Shown piece after piece: positions 51,377-54,074 of a DNA stretch of 54,074 bases. The notes below the pieces were generated by a model. The model saw only the letters and a list, made by a program, of their open reading frames with translations, was not told where the DNA came from and did not search any database. The stretch is from Candidatus Ozemobacteraceae bacterium (lineage in GTDB: Bacteria; Muiribacteriota; Ozemobacteria; Ozemobacterales; Ozemobacteraceae): positions 27,504 through 81,577 of the forward strand of contig DAOSOK010000026.1 of assembly GCA_035373905.1 (NCBI GenBank), written 5' to 3'. The position numbers and the translations under genes are program-made. How positions within the stretch are numbered: the stretch's first letter is position 1; every line of letters begins with the position of its first letter.

Positions 51377-54074
51377 TCAGGAGCGGTTTGCCGTCGCGCC
51401 TTGCTGCTCGGCTTCCAGGAGGGAGGTCGCCTTGAGCCACGGCGGGCAGTATGGGGTTTCGCGGAGCCTGACGAAAGCCGCGACGACTGCCGGATCGAAC
51501 TGGCTGCCGGCGCACCGGCCAATCTCCGCCATCGCCTCGTCGAAGGTCAGCGGCTTACGATACGGCCGGCACGACGTGATCGCGTCGAACGAGTCGGCGA
51601 CCATGATGATGCGCGCGCCGATGGGAATCTCGTCGCCCTTCAGGTTGCTCGGATACCCTTTCCCGTCGAACCGCTCGTGGTGATGCTCGATGATCATGCA
51701 GACGTTTTTCAGGAACTCGATCGAGTTCAGAATGCCGGCACCGATCATCGGATGCGATTTGATCGTCTCGAACTCCTCGTCGGTCAGGCGGCCCGGCTTG
51801 AGCAGGATCTGCTCGCTGATGCCGATCTTTCCGACGTCGTGCAGGAGCGCCGCATGACGGATCGTGTCGACGTCTATCCGGGGAAGGCTCATCGCCAGGG
51901 CGAGAGAGACGCTCAGGTCCGTCACGCGGCGCGAGTGGCCGTGCGTATAGCTGTCCTTCGCGTCGATTGCGGCCGCCAGGGCTCGGATCGTTTCGAGGTA
52001 GACATTGAGGAGGTTGTGATACAGCCGGGCGTTCTCAATCGCAACCGAGGCCTGCGAGGCCAGTGTGTCGAGAAGATCAAGGTTTTCGGCCAGGAACGGC
52101 CCCTTCTTGTCGAGCTCGCGTTCGCAGTTGATGACGCCGATCAGGTTGTCGCGATTCAGCAGGGGCGCCGAGATCAGCGTCACCGGCTTGGGGCCCGTTT
52201 CCAGGGCGAGCTTCTTGAACTGGGGCTCGAGCGTCGTATTGGAGACGCGCAGGGGCTTTCGCTGCTTCGCGGCTTGGCCGGCGATGCCCTCGCCGAGCCT
52301 GAAGCGCACGTCCTTGATGCGCGCGTCGTCGAAACCGCGGGAAACCTGGACGTGCAGTTCCTGGTGCTCGTCCGAATACAGCATCAGCGTGGCCCGGTCG
52401 GAATCGGTGATGCGCGTGGTCATGTCGATGAAGTAGGTGAGGACGGAATCGAGGTCGAGCGACGAGTTGATGGCCTTCCCGAGCTCCTGGATCAGGCTGA
52501 GCTCGGCGACCTGCTGTTCGGTGCGCTCATACAGGTTCGCGTTCGCGATGGCCTGAGATATCTGCCCCGATATACTGAGGAGCAGGTTCAGGTCGTCTTC
52601 GGTGAACGCGCTGCCGGAACGCTTGTTGTTCACGTTCAGCACGCCGAGAAGCCCCTTGTTGTGCAGGATCGGCACCGACAGGACGGACCGCGTCGTGTAT
52701 TCGAGCCTGCCAGACCGGTTCGCGAACCGTTCGTCCTTCGAGATGTCGCGGATGAGGACCGGCTGTTTCTGTTGGGCAACCCAGCCCGAAACACCTTCTC
52801 CGACCGGAACGGTGACCCGGCCGACGAGGTTTTTCGGCATGCCGATGGCGGCGTCGAGGGACAGTAGGTTCCGGAGCGGGTCGTAGGCCATCAGCGAACA
52901 GTTCTCGACGTCCATGACGTCCTGGACCTGCTGGAGGATCATGTTGAACAGCCGGTCGATATTCAACGTCTTCGACACCGACGAACTGATCTTGTACAGA
53001 GTCGTCAGATACTCGAGCTTTCGACGCGAATCGTCGAACAGCCGGCGGTTCTCGAAATGCGAGGTCAGCAGCCGGCCGATCGTGGTGAGCAGCTTCTCGT
53101 CGGCCTCGCTGAACGGCGTCCCGTCCTTCTTCTGATACGCGCTCAGCACGCCGACGAGCTGCTCCTTCGTCGCGAGCGGCACCGAGAGCACCGAGCGCGA
53201 GAAGTGATCGAGGAAGGAGAATTTCACGATATTGACGTCGTGAGTGACGTCCGAGATCAGCAGGGATTTCCGCTGCTGGGCCACGAAACCGTGAATGCCC
53301 TTCCCGAGCGGGATGCGAAGGTCGCCGAGTTCCTCGGGGAGGCCGATCTTCGCCTTCAGATACAGGTCGTCGCGATCGCCGTTGTAGATCATGAGCGAAA
53401 CACCGTTGCATGCGAGGGCCGCGGCGATGTCGGCCACGACCTCGTCGAGCAGGTTTGCATCGCCCGCCCGCTCCGACAGTTTCTCGGAGATGGCGAACAG
53501 ATTCGTCATCTCGCGCACCTGCTGGTTCGAACTGCTCAGCAGGCGCGCGTTCTCGAGGACCTTCGTCACCATCGAGGCGAGGGTGCTGAGCGTGGTGCAG
53601 TCGTCCTTCGTGAACGCGTTGATCTCGGACGAGTCGACCGAAATGACGCCGATGAGCTTGTCGCCCACCGTCAGCGGGACGGCCATTTCGGAGTAGATCG
53701 CCTCGGGGGTCTCGATGTAGCGAGGCTCGAGCAGGACGTTCGGAACGACGAGCGGCTCGCGGTTCTTCGCGACCCAGCCCGTGATGCCCTGGCCGATCGG
53801 AACCCGAATCTTCTTGACCTCCTGCGGATACGCGCCGCGGGCGACGGCGACCTCGAGATACCGCTTCTTGTCCTTGCGGAGGAGAAGGGCGCCGCAGGTG
53901 GCGTTCGTTATATCGATCGCTATATCCATCAGGAACTCGAGCAGGTTCTGAAAGTCCAGGGTCGAGTTCATGATGTTCGATGCCTCTTCGAGCACCGACA
54001 GGATCTTTTCCTTGCGGCGAAGCGCCTCGCGTTCGCACGCCATGTCGGTCTGCTGCTGGAAGAAGTGGTCGACC
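51377..54074 (-). CDS. four-GAF HD-GYP domain protein, 5' end beyond the window
   Basis: At least 898 codons; the frame stays open through 54074, so the protein may begin outside the window (the first ATG seen is at 54043). After an N-terminal coiled coil (CEREALRRKEKILSVLEEA) come four GAF domains (roughly residues 25-170, 195-340, 365-510 and 530-680 from that ATG), each with G[IV]xGxxAxxxxPxx. The C-terminal HD-GYP domain has HDVGKIG and HHERFDGKGYP, so c-di-GMP phosphodiesterase activity is likely. It ends with a 25-residue tail. It should sense small molecules through GAF and degrade c-di-GMP. Confidence 0.94.
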   Translation of the reverse strand, partial: VDHFFQQQTDMACEREALRRKEKILSVLEEASNIMNSTLDFQNLLEFLMDIAIDITNATCGALLLRKDKKRYLEVAVARGAYPQEVKKIRVPIGQGITGWVAKNREPLVVPNVLLEPRYIETPEAIYSEMAVPLTVGDKLIGVISVDSSEINAFTKDDCTTLSTLASMVTKVLENARLLSSSNQQVREMTNLFAISEKLSERAGDANLLDEVVADIAAALACNGVSLMIYNGDRDDLYLKAKIGLPEELGDLRIPLGKGIHGFVAQQRKSLLISDVTHDVNIVKFSFLDHFSRSVLSVPLATKEQLVGVLSAYQKKDGTPFSEADEKLLTTIGRLLTSHFENRRLFDDSRRKLEYLTTLYKISSSVSKTLNIDRLFNMILQQVQDVMDVENCSLMAYDPLRNLLSLDAAIGMPKNLVGRVTVPVGEGVSGWVAQQKQPVLIRDISKDERFANRSGRLEYTTRSVLSVPILHNKGLLGVLNVNNKRSGSAFTEDDLNLLLSISGQISQAIANANLYERTEQQVAELSLIQELGKAINSSLDLDSVLTYFIDMTTRITDSDRATLMLYSDEHQELHVQVSRGFDDARIKDVRFRLGEGIAGQAAKQRKPLRVSNTTLEPQFKKLALETGPKPVTLISAPLLNRDNLIGVINCERELDKKGPFLAENLDLLDTLASQASVAIENARLYHNLLNVYLETIRALAAAIDAKDSYTHGHSRRVTDLSVSLALAMSLPRIDVDTIRHAALLHDVGKIGISEQILLKPGRLTDEEFETIKSHPMIGAGILNSIEFLKNVCMIIEHHHERFDGKGYPSNLKGDEIPIGARIIMVADSFDAITSCRPYRKPLTFDEAMAEIGRCAGSQFDPAVVAAFVRLRETPYCPPWLKATSLLEAEQQGATANRS

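Overview
The window is a GC-rich (roughly 60-65 %) bacterial chromosome segment carrying about 43 protein genes and no rRNA, tRNA, CRISPR array, transposase or phage gene that I can see. It is Gram-negative in character: a TolC-like outer-membrane factor, a MacA-like adaptor, a predicted beta-barrel ending in Phe, many Sec signal peptides and a lipoprotein. The mix (secreted TPR-CHAT protein, multi-GAF HD-GYP protein, SBP/GAF histidine kinase, prepilin cluster, GC-rich codons broken by short AT-rich islands) suits a deep-branching environmental lineage such as Candidatus Riflebacteria/Ozemobacteria. That placement is only an inference; no marker gene fixes the taxon.

Layout. 1-9.5 kb: a 59-bp tandem repeat, a YhcH-family gene with an overlapping partner, an M16 zinc protease, a secreted MsrB, small envelope proteins, a beta-domain lipoprotein with a partner exported protein, and a HigB/HigA toxin-antitoxin pair with a clear promoter/operator. 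9.5-20.3 kb, all minus strand: tex, sdaA with a structured leader, three prepilin-like genes behind a HEAT-TM-ankyrin protein, and a repeat-rich secreted protein whose core looks like a degenerate metallopeptidase. 20.6-27 kb: a small membrane protein, an ABC-2 exporter plus PIG-L deacetylase operon, a flavin reductase and a secreted phospholipase-D-like protein. 27-33.4 kb: a DAACS transporter with a good promoter, then a three-gene phosphorelay cluster (SBP-GAF-histidine kinase, single REC, REC-PAS-kinase-REC). 33.5-38.8 kb: an unknown Ser/Gly-rich protein and a very large exported TPR-CHAT protein. 38.8-44.4 kb: YihY/BrkB, ComB-like phosphatase, MerR regulator, an unlisted 39-codon membrane ORF, a papain-like secreted protein and a divergent exported protein. 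44.4-54.1 kb: a TolC-MacA-MacB(ATPase)-MacB(permease) operon, nadC, an outer-membrane protein and a four-GAF HD-GYP protein running off the right edge.

How the parts fit. Much of the segment concerns the envelope and export (two ABC exporters, pseudopilins, secreted peptidase-like proteins, beta-barrels) and signal sensing (phosphorelay, HD-GYP). Intergenic spaces carry small palindromes and three diverged copies of a dispersed mosaic repeat. The points most worth a second look are the sdaA leader (closed stem domain followed by an intrinsic terminator), the HExxH-less repeat protein, the hidden small membrane ORF upstream of merR, the two genes with non-standard start signals, and the recurrent AT-rich codon islands.
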